The notes beneath the pieces were generated by a model. The model searched no databases and was not told the origin of the DNA. It saw nothing but the letters and a program-made list of their open reading frames with translations. The translations under genes and the position numbers were made by a program. This document shows positions 17,027 to 25,931 of a stretch of 63,817 bases of DNA, piece after piece (the stretch's first letter is position 1; the number at the start of each line of letters is the position of its first letter). The DNA is taken from NCBI RefSeq assembly GCF_900103735.1, contig NZ_FMXE01000030.1, forward strand, positions 1 to 63,817, written 5' to 3'. The stretch is from Algoriphagus alkaliphilus. Lineage in GTDB: Bacteria > Bacteroidota > Bacteroidia > Cytophagales > Cyclobacteriaceae.

Positions 17027-17113
17027 TCCCAATGCTATCTAGACGACGGGGTCCTGTGGATTAACAAAATCGGCTGATTTTTCCTGGTAGATATCGAAAA
17101 TGGAAATCTGTGG
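17027..17113 (+). pseudogene. Fossil N-terminus of an SMP-30/gluconolactonase gene
   Basis: Reading from 17027 gives SQCYLDDGVLWINKIG, then an in-frame TGA at 17075-17077, then FFLVDIENGNLWE. This lines up with the start of the intact SMP-30 gene of this window (46685-47563: SQCFLGEGPLWIADLG, C, FFWVDIEKGNLHR). Alignment needs no gaps, and the stop falls exactly at the Cys codon position. The stretch has no start codon and the rest of the gene is missing. It sits 150 bases downstream of the sugar operon and was probably a lactonase gene of that operon or a duplicate of the one at 46.7 kb. Confidence 0.6.
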
Positions 17114-17186
17114 GAGAAAGGTCGAAATAATTCCATCACTTTGAAACCTTTGGATGGTTGATTACCTTCATCCAAATCCTCTTCAA

Positions 17187-19256
17187 ATGAAAAAGTTATC
17201 CCTAACCATTTACCTCTTACTTTTTACATTTTTCGCCTATACTCAAAGCATTTCCGATTTCCTATCCGTTCCTTTTCCCACTTCCATGACTGCTTCTCCT
17301 GACGGGAAAGCCATCGCCTGGGTCTTCAACGATCAGGGCGAGCGAAATGTCTTTTATGCAAAAGCCCCTGACTACGCTGCAAAGAAGCTTACCGATTATA
17401 AGGGTGATATCGGTGTAGACTTAGGTCCATTGGTTTTTTCTCCGGATAGTAAAACCTTACTTTTCGTCAGGGGAAATAGCCGAAATCCAAGTGGACAACC
17501 TGCAAATCCTGCTCAATTACAGGAAAACACGGATAAGAAAATTTTCAAAGTTGATCTGGAAAGTGGAAAATCCAAATGGTTTGCACCCGGGACTTCCCCT
17601 GTGTTCAGTCCGAATGGGGAAAATATCGCTTACCTGATCGGAGGATCGGTTTACCTGAAAGCTGCAAGCGATACCACCGATTCAGTCAAGCAACTGTTCA
17701 CTGCAAGAGGAAGCACTTCCATGCTTTCCTTTTCACCTGAGGGAAATTACCTGGCTTTTATGTCAGGCCGCACGGATCATTCCTTCGTTGGTTTATGGAA
17801 TTTCGAAAAAAAGGAATTGACCTATCCAGAAGCCAGTCTTGACTTTGATGCTTATCCGGCTTGGAGTCCTGACGGGAAAAAACTGGCCTACCTCCGGATT
17901 CCGAATATTCTGAATTTGCTTCCTTTTACGTCGATCACCGAGGCAAATCCTTGGAGTATTCGTGTTTTGGATATTGTTACAATGAAAGCTGAGGAAGTGT
18001 GGAAAGCAGATCCGGGACGGGGATCTGTCATGGTTGACGATTTGCCGGCGATCAGCGAGCGACTTTGGTGGACGCCTGGGGGTTCTTTGGTTTTCCCCTG
18101 GGAAAAAAACAATTGGATGCAATTGTATAGTATCAATCCAATAACAAAGGAACTCAAACATCTGACTCCGGGCGAAGGTCAGGTCGAATGGGTGCAAGCT
18201 TCTTTCACAAAAAATGAGCTTCTGATCACACACAATATCGGGAATATCGACCGAAGGCAGGTTTCCCGACTGGACTTATCCACATTTGATCTTGAACTCC
18301 TTTCCGATCCCCAAACGATCAATTGGACACCTGTAAGAGTAGAAAATGGTCTGGCTTGGCTGGAATCGAGCTGGAACCAACCCGGATGGCCAATGGTCCA
18401 AACCTATGGCCAAAGCAAAATGCTTGCTCAGGAACTGTTTCCAAAATCTTTTCCAAAAACCCTGAGCAAACCCACACCGATCACGTTAAGAGCAAAAGAC
18501 GGTTTTGAAAGCTATGGGCAGCTTCTGCTTCCGGCGAATTATGATCCAAAGAAGAAGTATCCTGCTGTCATTTTTCTCCATGGCGGAAGCAGAAGACAAA
18601 TGCTATTAGGATTTAACTATGGCATGTATTACAGTCATACCTATGCGGCACAGCAGTATTTTGCTTCACAAGGTTACATTGCTTTCATTCTGAATTACCG
18701 TAGTGGAATCGGCTATGGGATGGATTTTCGAGAGGAGAAAAACTATGGTGCTGGCGGTGCAAGTGAAGTTCAGGACGTGATGGCAGCAGCGGATTATTTG
18801 GCAGCTCGCTCCGATGTGGATCACTCAAAAATTTCACCCTGGGGAGGAAGTTATGGGGGATTTTTAACCGCACATGCCCTTTCTCAGGCACCGGAAAAAT
18901 TCAATGTGGGAGTCGATATCCACGGGGTACACAATTGGAACAATGACATCCCGGTATTTGCTTCGTGGTATAAACCGGAGAAATTCCCGGAAATGGCAGC
19001 ACTGGCTTTCAAGTCTTCTCCTATGAATTTTGTCAAAAACTGGAAAGATCCGGTGCTCCTAATACACGGTGATGATGACCGCAATGTCCTTTTCTCCGAA
19101 AGCGTGGAATTAGCCGAGGTTTTGAGGAAACAAGGTGTTCATGTGGAGCAGTTGATCTTTCCGGATGAGGTTCATTCTTTTCTTTTACACCGAAATTGGG
19201 TCAATGCATTTGCTGCGACATTTAATTTCATCAACAAACATTCTTTGGCAAAATGA
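17187..19256 (+). CDS. S9 family serine peptidase (prolyl oligopeptidase type), exported
   Basis: A 689-residue protein when started at ATG 17187, where the signal peptide MKKLSLTIYLLLFTFFAYTQ begins; a longer frame to 17154 would bury it. Residues about 25-430 carry repeated WD40-like/TolB propeller phrases (FSPDSKTLLF, FSPEGNYLAF, WSPDGKKLAY). The last 250 form the alpha/beta-hydrolase domain, with Ser555 in WGGSYGGF, Asp in HGDDDRNV and His in EVHSFLL. S9 enzymes cleave peptides after proline or alanine; this one should work in the periplasm. Its stop overlaps the start of the next gene (ATGA), so both are made together, perhaps for peptide scavenging. Confidence 0.92.
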   Translation: MKKLSLTIYLLLFTFFAYTQSISDFLSVPFPTSMTASPDGKAIAWVFNDQGERNVFYAKAPDYAAKKLTDYKGDIGVDLGPLVFSPDSKTLLFVRGNSRNPSGQPANPAQLQENTDKKIFKVDLESGKSKWFAPGTSPVFSPNGENIAYLIGGSVYLKAASDTTDSVKQLFTARGSTSMLSFSPEGNYLAFMSGRTDHSFVGLWNFEKKELTYPEASLDFDAYPAWSPDGKKLAYLRIPNILNLLPFTSITEANPWSIRVLDIVTMKAEEVWKADPGRGSVMVDDLPAISERLWWTPGGSLVFPWEKNNWMQLYSINPITKELKHLTPGEGQVEWVQASFTKNELLITHNIGNIDRRQVSRLDLSTFDLELLSDPQTINWTPVRVENGLAWLESSWNQPGWPMVQTYGQSKMLAQELFPKSFPKTLSKPTPITLRAKDGFESYGQLLLPANYDPKKKYPAVIFLHGGSRRQMLLGFNYGMYYSHTYAAQQYFASQGYIAFILNYRSGIGYGMDFREEKNYGAGGASEVQDVMAAADYLAARSDVDHSKISPWGGSYGGFLTAHALSQAPEKFNVGVDIHGVHNWNNDIPVFASWYKPEKFPEMAALAFKSSPMNFVKNWKDPVLLIHGDDDRNVLFSESVELAEVLRKQGVHVEQLIFPDEVHSFLLHRNWVNAFAATFNFINKHSLAK

Positions 19257-20335
19257 AAAACTTATCCACACTATTCGTACTGCTCTTCTTGTGCATAAGT
19301 CCACTTTTTGCGCAGCAAAAAATTCTAGAATCCGCTCTTATTCAGGCAGAAAGTAATGGTTTTTCAGGAGTTGTATTGGTAGCAGAAGACGGGAAAATCC
19401 TGCTCGAAAAAGCTATCGGTTTCAGGTCTTTTGAAAATAAAACTCCGCTACAAACTACCGATGTTTTTGAAATGGCTTCCATTTCCAAGCAATTCACCGC
19501 CATGATCGTGATGATGTGTCAGGAAAAGAAAATGCTTGATTTTGACGATTTAGTACAAAAGTACCTTGACATTCCCTACAAGGGAATCACCATTCGCCAC
19601 TTGTTAACTCACACCAGCGGTTTGCCGGATTACCAAGCCATCATGGATGCCCATTGGGACAAAAGTAAAGTTGCAGGGAACCCGGACATCCTGGAATACC
19701 TCAATCGGTATTCTCCCCCGATGCTCTTTGAACCTGGCGAGAAATACGAATACAGCAATACGGGTTACGTTTTGCTGGCAAGCATCGCTGAAAAGGTAAG
19801 CGGGAGGGACTTTGAAGAATTGACCAAAGAATGGATTTTCAAACCTTTGGGAATGAAAAACACAGCTATCCGCAGCTTGGAGGAAAAAGCAAATGTGGAA
19901 AACTTTGCCGCAGGCCATCTCAAAGACAGCCTGGGCAAATACATCAACGCCAATAAATTCCATGCTTCAGATTACACGGTTTGGCTGGGCAACCGCAAAG
20001 GTCCCGGTCGCGTCAGTAGCACCGCAGAGGATTTGGTGAAATGGGATCAAGCACTCTATTCCGAAAAATTGGTCAAAAAGGAACTGTTGGAAAAAGCATT
20101 TTCCCCCTATATCCTCAATGACTTAACCCGAAGCTATTATGGTTTTGGCTGGGAAGTCGAACCCAAAAGTCCGTTTGGAAAAATGGTGATGCACACCGGT
20201 GACAATCCGGGCTATCAGACGATCATTGTCCGATTTATAGAAGAGGGTAAAACCATCATTGTCCTGAACAATAATTACCATCCCGACAAAATAAAATTGG
20301 TTGAAGCGGCGACTCTTTCGCTGAGGAAGTGGTGA
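19253..20335 (+). CDS. Class C beta-lactamase-like serine hydrolase, exported
   Basis: A 360-residue protein with signal peptide (cleavage after LFA, about residue 20). It has the three penicillin-recognising motifs: SxxK at 76-79 (SISK), YxN in YSNTGY and HTG in MHTGDNPGY. The family covers esterases, D-aminopeptidases, DD-peptidases and some beta-lactamases. The HLLTHTSGLPDY and FEPGEKYEYSNTGY blocks are typical of the non-resistance serine hydrolases. It overlaps the S9 peptidase stop by 4 bases, so translational coupling is likely and a shared role in peptide breakdown fits. No antibiotic resistance should be assumed. Confidence 0.9.
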   Translation: MKNLSTLFVLLFLCISPLFAQQKILESALIQAESNGFSGVVLVAEDGKILLEKAIGFRSFENKTPLQTTDVFEMASISKQFTAMIVMMCQEKKMLDFDDLVQKYLDIPYKGITIRHLLTHTSGLPDYQAIMDAHWDKSKVAGNPDILEYLNRYSPPMLFEPGEKYEYSNTGYVLLASIAEKVSGRDFEELTKEWIFKPLGMKNTAIRSLEEKANVENFAAGHLKDSLGKYINANKFHASDYTVWLGNRKGPGRVSSTAEDLVKWDQALYSEKLVKKELLEKAFSPYILNDLTRSYYGFGWEVEPKSPFGKMVMHTGDNPGYQTIIVRFIEEGKTIIVLNNNYHPDKIKLVEAATLSLRKW

Positions 20336-20341
20336 GGATTT

Positions 20342-20390
20342 AAAAATTGAAAAATTGAAAAATTGGAAGATTGGAAAATTGAAAAATTAA
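20342..20390. repeat. Low-complexity AAATTG(A/G)A tandem tract
   Basis: Imperfect repeats of AAAATTGA / GATTGGAA run for about 50 bases between convergent genes. The same words recur at 21553-21571 and 21593-21603, so this is a dispersed simple repeat of the genome. Confidence 0.6.
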
Positions 20391-20402
20391 CGAACTGTAA
20401 TT

Positions 20403-20924
20403 CTAAAGTTTATTCACTTCATTAATAGCAGTCTGAAGTCGCTTATGTTGATCTCCTGAGACAATCAAAAATGGAAAACCGCTTTCCTGCGCCAATTGAA
20501 GGTACTTTTTGAAAAAATATTGTCGCATTTCCAAGTCCGGGTATTCCCGCAGGGGATCCGGAGTCCAAGGCAAATCAGTGTCAGTGAGTAAAATCAAATC
20601 ATACCTTCTCCTTCCGATTTCATCCATTACCCATTGGTCCGTTTTCTCAAATCGATGATGGGACCAAATGTGGATAACTCGCAGATCGGTATCGCAAAAG
20701 AGATAATTTTCGGCTTTTTCTGCCAGATGATCTTCCAATCTTATCTGTCCTTTTCCGATTTCCGCCAAATCTTCATAGCAATAGGGCCGATCAATTTTTT
20801 CCAGGTATTCCCTTGCAAACTCCGGCACCCAAGGTTCGTCAAAATGATTCGCCAAATCGGCCGCTAAGGTACTTTTCCCGGTAGATTCCGGTCCGAGAAT
20901 AAGGATGCGCTTAGGCTTTTGCAT
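20403..20924 (-). CDS. NadR-like nicotinamide riboside kinase
   Basis: A 173-residue P-loop protein started at ATG 20924; an in-frame extension would lie inside pnuC. Walker A is LGPESTGKST, followed by VPEFAREYLE and FCDTDLRVIHIWS, which match the ribosylnicotinamide kinase domain of NadR. The nucleotidyl-transferase and DNA-binding domains of enterobacterial NadR are absent. It overlaps the 3' end of pnuC by 14 bases. It should phosphorylate nicotinamide riboside brought in by PnuC, giving NMN for NAD salvage and trapping the substrate in the cytoplasm. Confidence 0.88.
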   Translation of the reverse strand: MQKPKRILILGPESTGKSTLAADLANHFDEPWVPEFAREYLEKIDRPYCYEDLAEIGKGQIRLEDHLAEKAENYLFCDTDLRVIHIWSHHRFEKTDQWVMDEIGRRRYDLILLTDTDLPWTPDPLREYPDLEMRQYFFKKYLQLAQESGFPFLIVSGDQHKRLQTAINEVNKL

Positions 20925-21528
20925 AGATTTTTGCAGATTTGATCCAGGCGAAAAGTCCAATAGTAGCCAAAACCGTGAAAAACAAGAATTGAAAAGAGGT
21001 AAGGATTAAGCCTTTGTAGAAATACAGGGGAACAGAGACCAAGTCGGTGATGATCCAGAAAATCCAGTTTTCCACCTTCTTCTTGGCCATCAACCACATC
21101 CCAACAAATGCCGAAGCAGTGGTAAAAGAATCCCAATAGGGTACATCGCTATCCGTAAAATTGGTAAGTGTCTGTGATAAAAGAAGGTAAGAAACCGCAA
21201 AAATCACTACGGCGTACAGCCAGCCTCTTTTGTCCAACCAAGTGACAGGAAGAACTACCTGATTTTCTTTGGGATGTGTCCATACATACCAGCCATAAAT
21301 CGACATGGCAAAGTAGTAGGCATTGATACCCATATCCGCATACAACTTGTACTCGAAGCAAATCCAGACATAGATCAGCGTGGAAACAAGTCCCGTCGGA
21401 TATACCCAAATGCGCTCCCTTATGGAATAGAATACAGAAGCAATCCCAAAGAAGACTGCTATACCCTCCAGCCAGGTCATGTTACGAAGCCCTTCGGCAA
21501 ACCCGTCCAGAAGAAATTGAAGATCCAT
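20911..21528 (-). CDS. pnuC: PnuC family nicotinamide riboside transporter
   Basis: A 205-residue membrane protein with about seven hydrophobic segments. ATG 21528 (MDLQFLLDG) is preferred to a 90-base longer frame, whose extra residues are repeat-derived. Family marks are WVYPTGLVSTLIYVW, YYFAMSIYGWYVW and NWIFWIITDLVSVPLYF. PnuC proteins carry out facilitated uptake of nicotinamide riboside or, in the PnuT branch, thiamine. The overlapping NadR-like kinase gene argues for nicotinamide riboside. No thiamine riboswitch was recognised upstream. Confidence 0.9.
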   Translation of the reverse strand: MDLQFLLDGFAEGLRNMTWLEGIAVFFGIASVFYSIRERIWVYPTGLVSTLIYVWICFEYKLYADMGINAYYFAMSIYGWYVWTHPKENQVVLPVTWLDKRGWLYAVVIFAVSYLLLSQTLTNFTDSDVPYWDSFTTASAFVGMWLMAKKKVENWIFWIITDLVSVPLYFYKGLILTSFQFLFFTVLATIGLFAWIKSAKIYAKA

Positions 21529-21579
21529 GCTGCGAAGAAAAGGATAATTATTTGAAGATTGGAAAATTGAAAGTACTCG

Positions 21580-21593
21580 TCCGCCGTGGCGGA
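21580..21593. repeat. TCCGCC-GT-GGCGGA palindrome
   Basis: A perfect 6-base inverted repeat with a 2-base loop lies in the pnuC/uvrA divergent spacer, next to AAAATTG-type repeats and CTTGGTAC repeats (about 21641-21667). It probably belongs to the dispersed intergenic repeats of this genome. Confidence 0.4.
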
Positions 21594-21735
21594 TTGGAAA
21601 ATTCTGGATGCGTATCACTCATTACTGACTCTCATACTTGGTTCTTGGTACATTGTACTTGGTACTGCTGGCACTTTACTTTCAGACAATTACTAACAAG
21701 TGCCAACTTTTCTTATACTTCCTCTGTTTGATCCT

Positions 21736-21743
21736 TAACTTTG
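21736..21743 (+). promoter_or_regulatory. TAnnTTTG promoter element of uvrA
   Basis: TAACTTTG fits the Bacteroidota -7 element and ends only 6 bases before the ATG at 21750. Transcription would start at or almost at the start codon, giving a leaderless or near-leaderless message. Confidence 0.45.
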
Positions 21744-21749
21744 CCAGCT

Positions 21750-24566
21750 ATGACTTTAAGCACTTTACCCGCTAAAATCGACTTCGATTCCCTCGATCCG
21801 AAGGAATTCATCATCATCAAAAACGCCCGGGTCAATAATCTCAAAAGCCTTAGCGTCGCCCTTCCCCGAAATAAATTTATTGTCATCACCGGACTTTCGG
21901 GTTCGGGCAAGTCCTCCTTGGCATTTGATACACTTTTTGCAGAAGGCCAGCGGATGTATGTGGAGAGCCTGAGTTCCTATGCCCGCCAATTCCTGGGCAG
22001 GATGGAAAAACCCGATGTGGAATACATCAAAGGTGTCGCGCCTGCCATTGCGATCCAACAAAAAGTCAGCACCAAAAATCCCAGATCCACCGTAGGCACG
22101 ACCACAGAGATTTACGATTACCTCAAGTTGCTTTACTCCAGGGTTGGAAAAACTTACTCTCCAGTCTCTGGCAAAGAGGTCAAACACATCACCGTCACGG
22201 ACATCGTGGATTATGTACTTTCCTTTGAGGAGGGAGCCAAAGTCATGATTTCATGTCCGCTTCAAATTGAACGGGGAAGGAAAATCGAGCAGGAATTGGA
22301 GCTTCTTTTACAAAAAGGCTACACGAGAATCTTGATCGATGGGGAAGTCTTTTTCGTCGAAGAACTACTCGAAGAAAAAAAGGTAAAGAAAGGCAAATAC
22401 GAAATCCTGATCGACCGTGCCACTGTCCAAAAGGATGACGAGGACAACCAATTCCGAATAGCCGACTCCATCCAAACTGCCCTTTTCGAAGGCCATGGAG
22501 ATTGCAAAATCACCGTGCCGGATGTGGAGACCAAGTCATTCTCAGACCGTTTCGAACTGGACGGAATGAGCTTCGAGCTCCCGTCTGTCAACTTTTTCTC
22601 ATTCAACAATCCCTTTGGCGCCTGCAAAAGATGTGAAGGTTTTGGGAATGTATTGGGGATCGACCGAGATTTGGTCATTCCGGACAAAGAGCTTTCAGTC
22701 TATGAAGGAGCCATCGCTCCCTGGCGAGGGGAATCCAGCAGACAGTGGTTGGAACCCTTGCTGAAAAAAGGCATCGAATTCGACTTTTCAATTCATCGAT
22801 CTTATGGAGAACTGACGGAGAAAGAGCAGGAATTGATATGGACTGGTAACAAGTACTTCCAAGGCTTGAATGCCTTCTTCGAAGATCTGGAAACCAAAAC
22901 CTATAAAATTCAGTACCGCGTAATGCTATCCCGATTCCGTGGACGAACGACGTGTCCGGATTGCCGGGGTACTAAACTGAGAAAAGACGCCTCCTATGTC
23001 AAAGTCCAGGGAAAATCTATCACCGATATAGTCCTCATGCCGATTGAGGATGCACTTGCTTTTTTCCAAAAAATCGAACTCCCTCCCCACGAAGCCAAAA
23101 TCGCCAACCGACTGCTAAAAGAAATCGTCAGCCGACTGGAATTTATGGATCAGGTGGGATTGGGCTATCTGACGCTCAATAGACTGACATCTTCCCTCTC
23201 CGGAGGAGAATTTCAGCGGATCAAACTAGCTACTTCCTTGGGTTCGGCGCTTGTAGGCTCCATGTATATTTTGGACGAACCCAGCATCGGGTTGCACCCG
23301 CGAGACACGGACCGACTGATCGGAGTACTAAAAGAACTTCGGGATCTCGGCAACACCGTGATCGTGGTGGAGCACGAGGAAAAAGTGATGAAAGCATCAG
23401 ACCAAATTATTGACATCGGACCGGATGCCGGAGTGAAAGGTGGAGAATTACTTTTTCAGGGGAAGATCGAAGATCTGATTACTACCGGAACCACCTACAC
23501 AGCAAAATATCTGAGAGGGGAAGAGAAGATTTTCATCAAAAACGGTAATCGAAAATGGAAAGACTCTATTACTGTAAAAGGTGCCAGAGAAAATAATCTT
23601 AAGAATCTAACCGTCCAGTTTCCGCTCAACACGCTCACTTGCGTCACGGGAGTTTCAGGTTCGGGCAAGTCCACTCTGATCAAGAAGGTACTGTATCCTG
23701 CTTTGGGGAAAATGCTGGGAACTGTCATCGACGAGAGCGGGAAATATGACAAAATCGAAGGTGACCACAAGCAAGTGACCCAAGTGGAATTTGTGGATCA
23801 AAACCCGATCGGCAAGTCATCCCGCTCCAATCCGGTGACGTATGTGAAAGCCTATGATGCGATCCGAAACCTATTTTCGGAACAAGCTATTTCCAAGCAA
23901 AGAGGCTATAAACCGGCATTTTTCTCATTCAACGTAGACGGAGGTCGATGCGAAGCCTGTCAAGGTGAAGGTACTATCACCGTGGAAATGCAGTTTATGG
24001 CGGACATCCACCTGACCTGTGAATCCTGTAAAGGAAAGCGATTCAAAAATGAAATCCTCGAAGTGAAGTTCAAGGACAAAGACATCTCAGAAGTGTTGGG
24101 AATGACAATCGATGAGGCTTTGGAGTTCTTCAAAGGCAAAACTCAGATCATCAATAAGCTTCAGCCACTTCAGGAAGTAGGTTTGGGCTACATCGGAATG
24201 GGTCAAAGCTCGAATACACTGTCAGGTGGAGAAGCTCAACGGGTGAAATTGGCCTCATTCCTCGGAAAAGGCGGCACCAAGACAGGTGATCACATCCTAT
24301 TCATCTTCGACGAACCTACGACCGGCCTTCACTTTCACGACATCAGCAAGCTGCTTCATAGCATTAATGCACTAATCGATCAAGGTCACTCAGTCATTAT
24401 CATCGAGCACAATACCGAAGTCATCAAATCCGCCGATTGGGTGATTGACTTAGGACCTGAAGGAGGACACAAAGGGGGACATCTGACCTTTACCGGTACT
24501 CCGGAGGATTTGGCAAAGGAGGAGGAGAACTTTACGGGGAAATATTTGAGGGAGAGTTTTGTTTGA
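21750..24566 (+). CDS. uvrA: Excinuclease ABC subunit A
   Basis: A 938-residue protein with two ABC ATPase modules. Module 1: Walker A GLSGSGKSS, zinc cysteines in CKRCEGFG and CPDCRGTK, signature LSGGEFQRIKLA, Walker B YILDEPSIGLHPRD. Module 2: GVSGSGKSTL, zinc finger CEACQGEG...CESCKGKRF, LSGGEAQRVKLA and IFDEPTTGLHF. UvrA with UvrB scans DNA for bulky lesions in nucleotide excision repair. The ATG at 21750 is chosen; a TTG at 21741 in the same frame lies within the promoter element. Length is normal for the phylum. It is transcribed alone and ends at a palindromic terminator. Confidence 0.96.
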   Translation: MTLSTLPAKIDFDSLDPKEFIIIKNARVNNLKSLSVALPRNKFIVITGLSGSGKSSLAFDTLFAEGQRMYVESLSSYARQFLGRMEKPDVEYIKGVAPAIAIQQKVSTKNPRSTVGTTTEIYDYLKLLYSRVGKTYSPVSGKEVKHITVTDIVDYVLSFEEGAKVMISCPLQIERGRKIEQELELLLQKGYTRILIDGEVFFVEELLEEKKVKKGKYEILIDRATVQKDDEDNQFRIADSIQTALFEGHGDCKITVPDVETKSFSDRFELDGMSFELPSVNFFSFNNPFGACKRCEGFGNVLGIDRDLVIPDKELSVYEGAIAPWRGESSRQWLEPLLKKGIEFDFSIHRSYGELTEKEQELIWTGNKYFQGLNAFFEDLETKTYKIQYRVMLSRFRGRTTCPDCRGTKLRKDASYVKVQGKSITDIVLMPIEDALAFFQKIELPPHEAKIANRLLKEIVSRLEFMDQVGLGYLTLNRLTSSLSGGEFQRIKLATSLGSALVGSMYILDEPSIGLHPRDTDRLIGVLKELRDLGNTVIVVEHEEKVMKASDQIIDIGPDAGVKGGELLFQGKIEDLITTGTTYTAKYLRGEEKIFIKNGNRKWKDSITVKGARENNLKNLTVQFPLNTLTCVTGVSGSGKSTLIKKVLYPALGKMLGTVIDESGKYDKIEGDHKQVTQVEFVDQNPIGKSSRSNPVTYVKAYDAIRNLFSEQAISKQRGYKPAFFSFNVDGGRCEACQGEGTITVEMQFMADIHLTCESCKGKRFKNEILEVKFKDKDISEVLGMTIDEALEFFKGKTQIINKLQPLQEVGLGYIGMGQSSNTLSGGEAQRVKLASFLGKGGTKTGDHILFIFDEPTTGLHFHDISKLLHSINALIDQGHSVIIIEHNTEVIKSADWVIDLGPEGGHKGGHLTFTGTPEDLAKEEENFTGKYLRESFV

Positions 24567-24572
24567 TTTTCA

Positions 24573-24603
24573 AACCTGTCAGGTTTCGGAAACCTGACAG
24601 GTT
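24573..24603 (+). terminator. Terminator built from the ACCTGTCAGGT palindrome
   Basis: AACCTGTCAGGTTT and AAACCTGACAGGTT are separated by CGG and followed by TTTC. It lies 6 bases after the uvrA stop. It has the same sequence family as the repeat at 495-523. Confidence 0.7.
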
Positions 24604-24626
24604 TTTCTATATTCGCAAGCACAATC

Positions 24627-24701
24627 GGGATCTTAGCTCAGTTGGTTTAGAGCGCTGCTTTGACAGAGCAGAGGTCATGGGTTCGAATCCCTTAGGTCCC
24701 A
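24627..24701 (+). tRNA. tRNA-Val (anticodon GAC)
   Basis: A 75-base cloverleaf. The acceptor arm GGGATCT pairs with AGGTCCC (24694-24700), with discriminator A at 24701. The D arm is AGCTCAGTTGGTTTAGAGC. The anticodon stem CTGCT/AGCAG encloses loop TTGACAG, so the anticodon is GAC (valine, codons GUC/GUU). The T arm has ATGGG opposite CCCTT, leaving one T-T mismatch. No CCA is encoded. It is followed by a terminator hairpin at 24715-24753. Confidence 0.9.
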
Positions 24702-24714
24702 CTGGTTTAGCCAC

Positions 24715-24753
24715 AAAGGCACAAAATCACTAAGATTTTGTGCCTTTGCTTTT
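24715..24753 (+). terminator. Terminator after tRNA-Val
   Basis: AAAGGCACAAAATC (24715-24728) pairs perfectly with GATTTTGTGCCTTT (24734-24747) over a 5-base loop and is followed by GCTTTTTC. Confidence 0.75.
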
Positions 24754-24785
24754 TCTAAAACTTAGCGTCATCGCGCCTTCGTGGC

Positions 24786-25931
24786 CTATAACCCTCTCAA
24801 AAATTCCTTCAATCCCATCGCCCTCACTTTTTCCGAAAGCGGATAGCCATCCTCAATCCGACAGATAATCACACCTTTTTCTGCCTCGGTATCCTCCATA
24901 CTGATCTGCATGCCTTTGCTGAGTTTGGGTGAAAGGGTGTTTTTGATTTCAATGGCGGTTTTGACCACGCCATTTCTCACTAAAAGCAGGTCACACTCTG
25001 CTCCCTGATGGGTTCGGTAGAAGTAGTACTCATACTCCTCCCGAAGTGTGGCAATAATCTGCTGAATCACAAATCCCTCCCAACTCGGACCCACAAGCAG
25101 CTGATTGATCAGCGAGTCCATTGTGGTCACTCCCGTCAGCGCATGCAGCAGTCCCGTGTCACGGATAAATACCTTAGGCGACTTGACCAGTCGTTTTTTG
25201 ATGTTTTGGTGGAAAGGGGCCAAGACCCGAACCATAAAGGATCCCTCTAAAAACTCTAAGTATCGATTGACCGTCGGTCGGGTGATGCCAAGTGCTTTGG
25301 CAAAACTTTCCGCATTCCAGATTCCTCCCTGCGCATTGGCAAGCATCATCCAAAAGCGCTCCACCAGCCGGGGATCGGTGCTAAGTCCGATTTGTGCAAG
25401 ATCCCTTTCAAGATAAGTTTTGATGAAGTTTTGTCTCCAAAGCTGAGATTCACGATCACTTTTAGCCAGGAAGGACAAAGGAAAACCACCACGAATCCAG
25501 AGTTTTTGGAGTTCATCGGAATCAATCTCCCCCAAGTAAAATGGCGTTAATTCGAGATAACCGATTCGTCCAGCCAAAGAATCTGCGCTTTTGCGGATCA
25601 GGTCTGGAGAAGCAGATCCCAGTAGAATAAATCGTCCAGGTTCCCGCTGCTCGTCGATCAGACTTCTGAGTTCGGCAAAAAGCTCCGGCATCAATTGGAT
25701 TTCGTCAAGAATGACCGTTTTGTCAGCATGAGCTTTCAGGAAAAGTTCGGCATCGACCAATTTTGCACGATCAGAGGCTTTTTCCAGATCGAGGTACAGA
25801 CTTTCTTTTTCCAAAATCAGGTTTTTGACTAGCGTAGTCTTCCCTACCTGTCTGGGACCCAAAAGACCTACAGCAGGGAAAATCGAGAGATATTCCTGAA
25901 AAAGAGGAAGTATTTGCCTGTCTTTTACCAT
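24786..25931 (-). CDS. AAA-type ATPase with DUF4143 C-terminal domain
   Basis: A 381-residue protein started at ATG 25931 (MVKDRQILPLF). Walker A is GPRQVGKTT (residues 25-33), Walker B is VILDEIQLM (about 73-81), and sensor-like LLGSASPDL follows. The C-terminal half is the DUF4143 domain, with a winged helix (ITRPTVNRYLEFLEGSFMV) and a PD-(D/E)xK-like core (GAECDLLLVRNG, AIEIKNT). The family is abundant and patchy in bacteria and archaea, and its function is not established. The first codons lie inside a palindromic repeat, and a second copy of that repeat is upstream (25923-26045), which suggests autoregulation or a selfish element. Confidence 0.85.
   Translation of the reverse strand: MVKDRQILPLFQEYLSIFPAVGLLGPRQVGKTTLVKNLILEKESLYLDLEKASDRAKLVDAELFLKAHADKTVILDEIQLMPELFAELRSLIDEQREPGRFILLGSASPDLIRKSADSLAGRIGYLELTPFYLGEIDSDELQKLWIRGGFPLSFLAKSDRESQLWRQNFIKTYLERDLAQIGLSTDPRLVERFWMMLANAQGGIWNAESFAKALGITRPTVNRYLEFLEGSFMVRVLAPFHQNIKKRLVKSPKVFIRDTGLLHALTGVTTMDSLINQLLVGPSWEGFVIQQIIATLREEYEYYFYRTHQGAECDLLLVRNGVVKTAIEIKNTLSPKLSKGMQISMEDTEAEKGVIICRIEDGYPLSEKVRAMGLKEFLRGL

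Noticed and set aside
19253..20335. Antibiotic resistance beta-lactamase
   Set aside because: The motifs fit the broad serine hydrolase family, and pairing with an S9 peptidase suggests peptide metabolism; nothing shows resistance.
20911..21740. TPP riboswitch ahead of pnuC
   Set aside because: The conserved riboswitch core words were not found; the spacer is repeat-rich, and the NadR-like partner argues for nicotinamide riboside.
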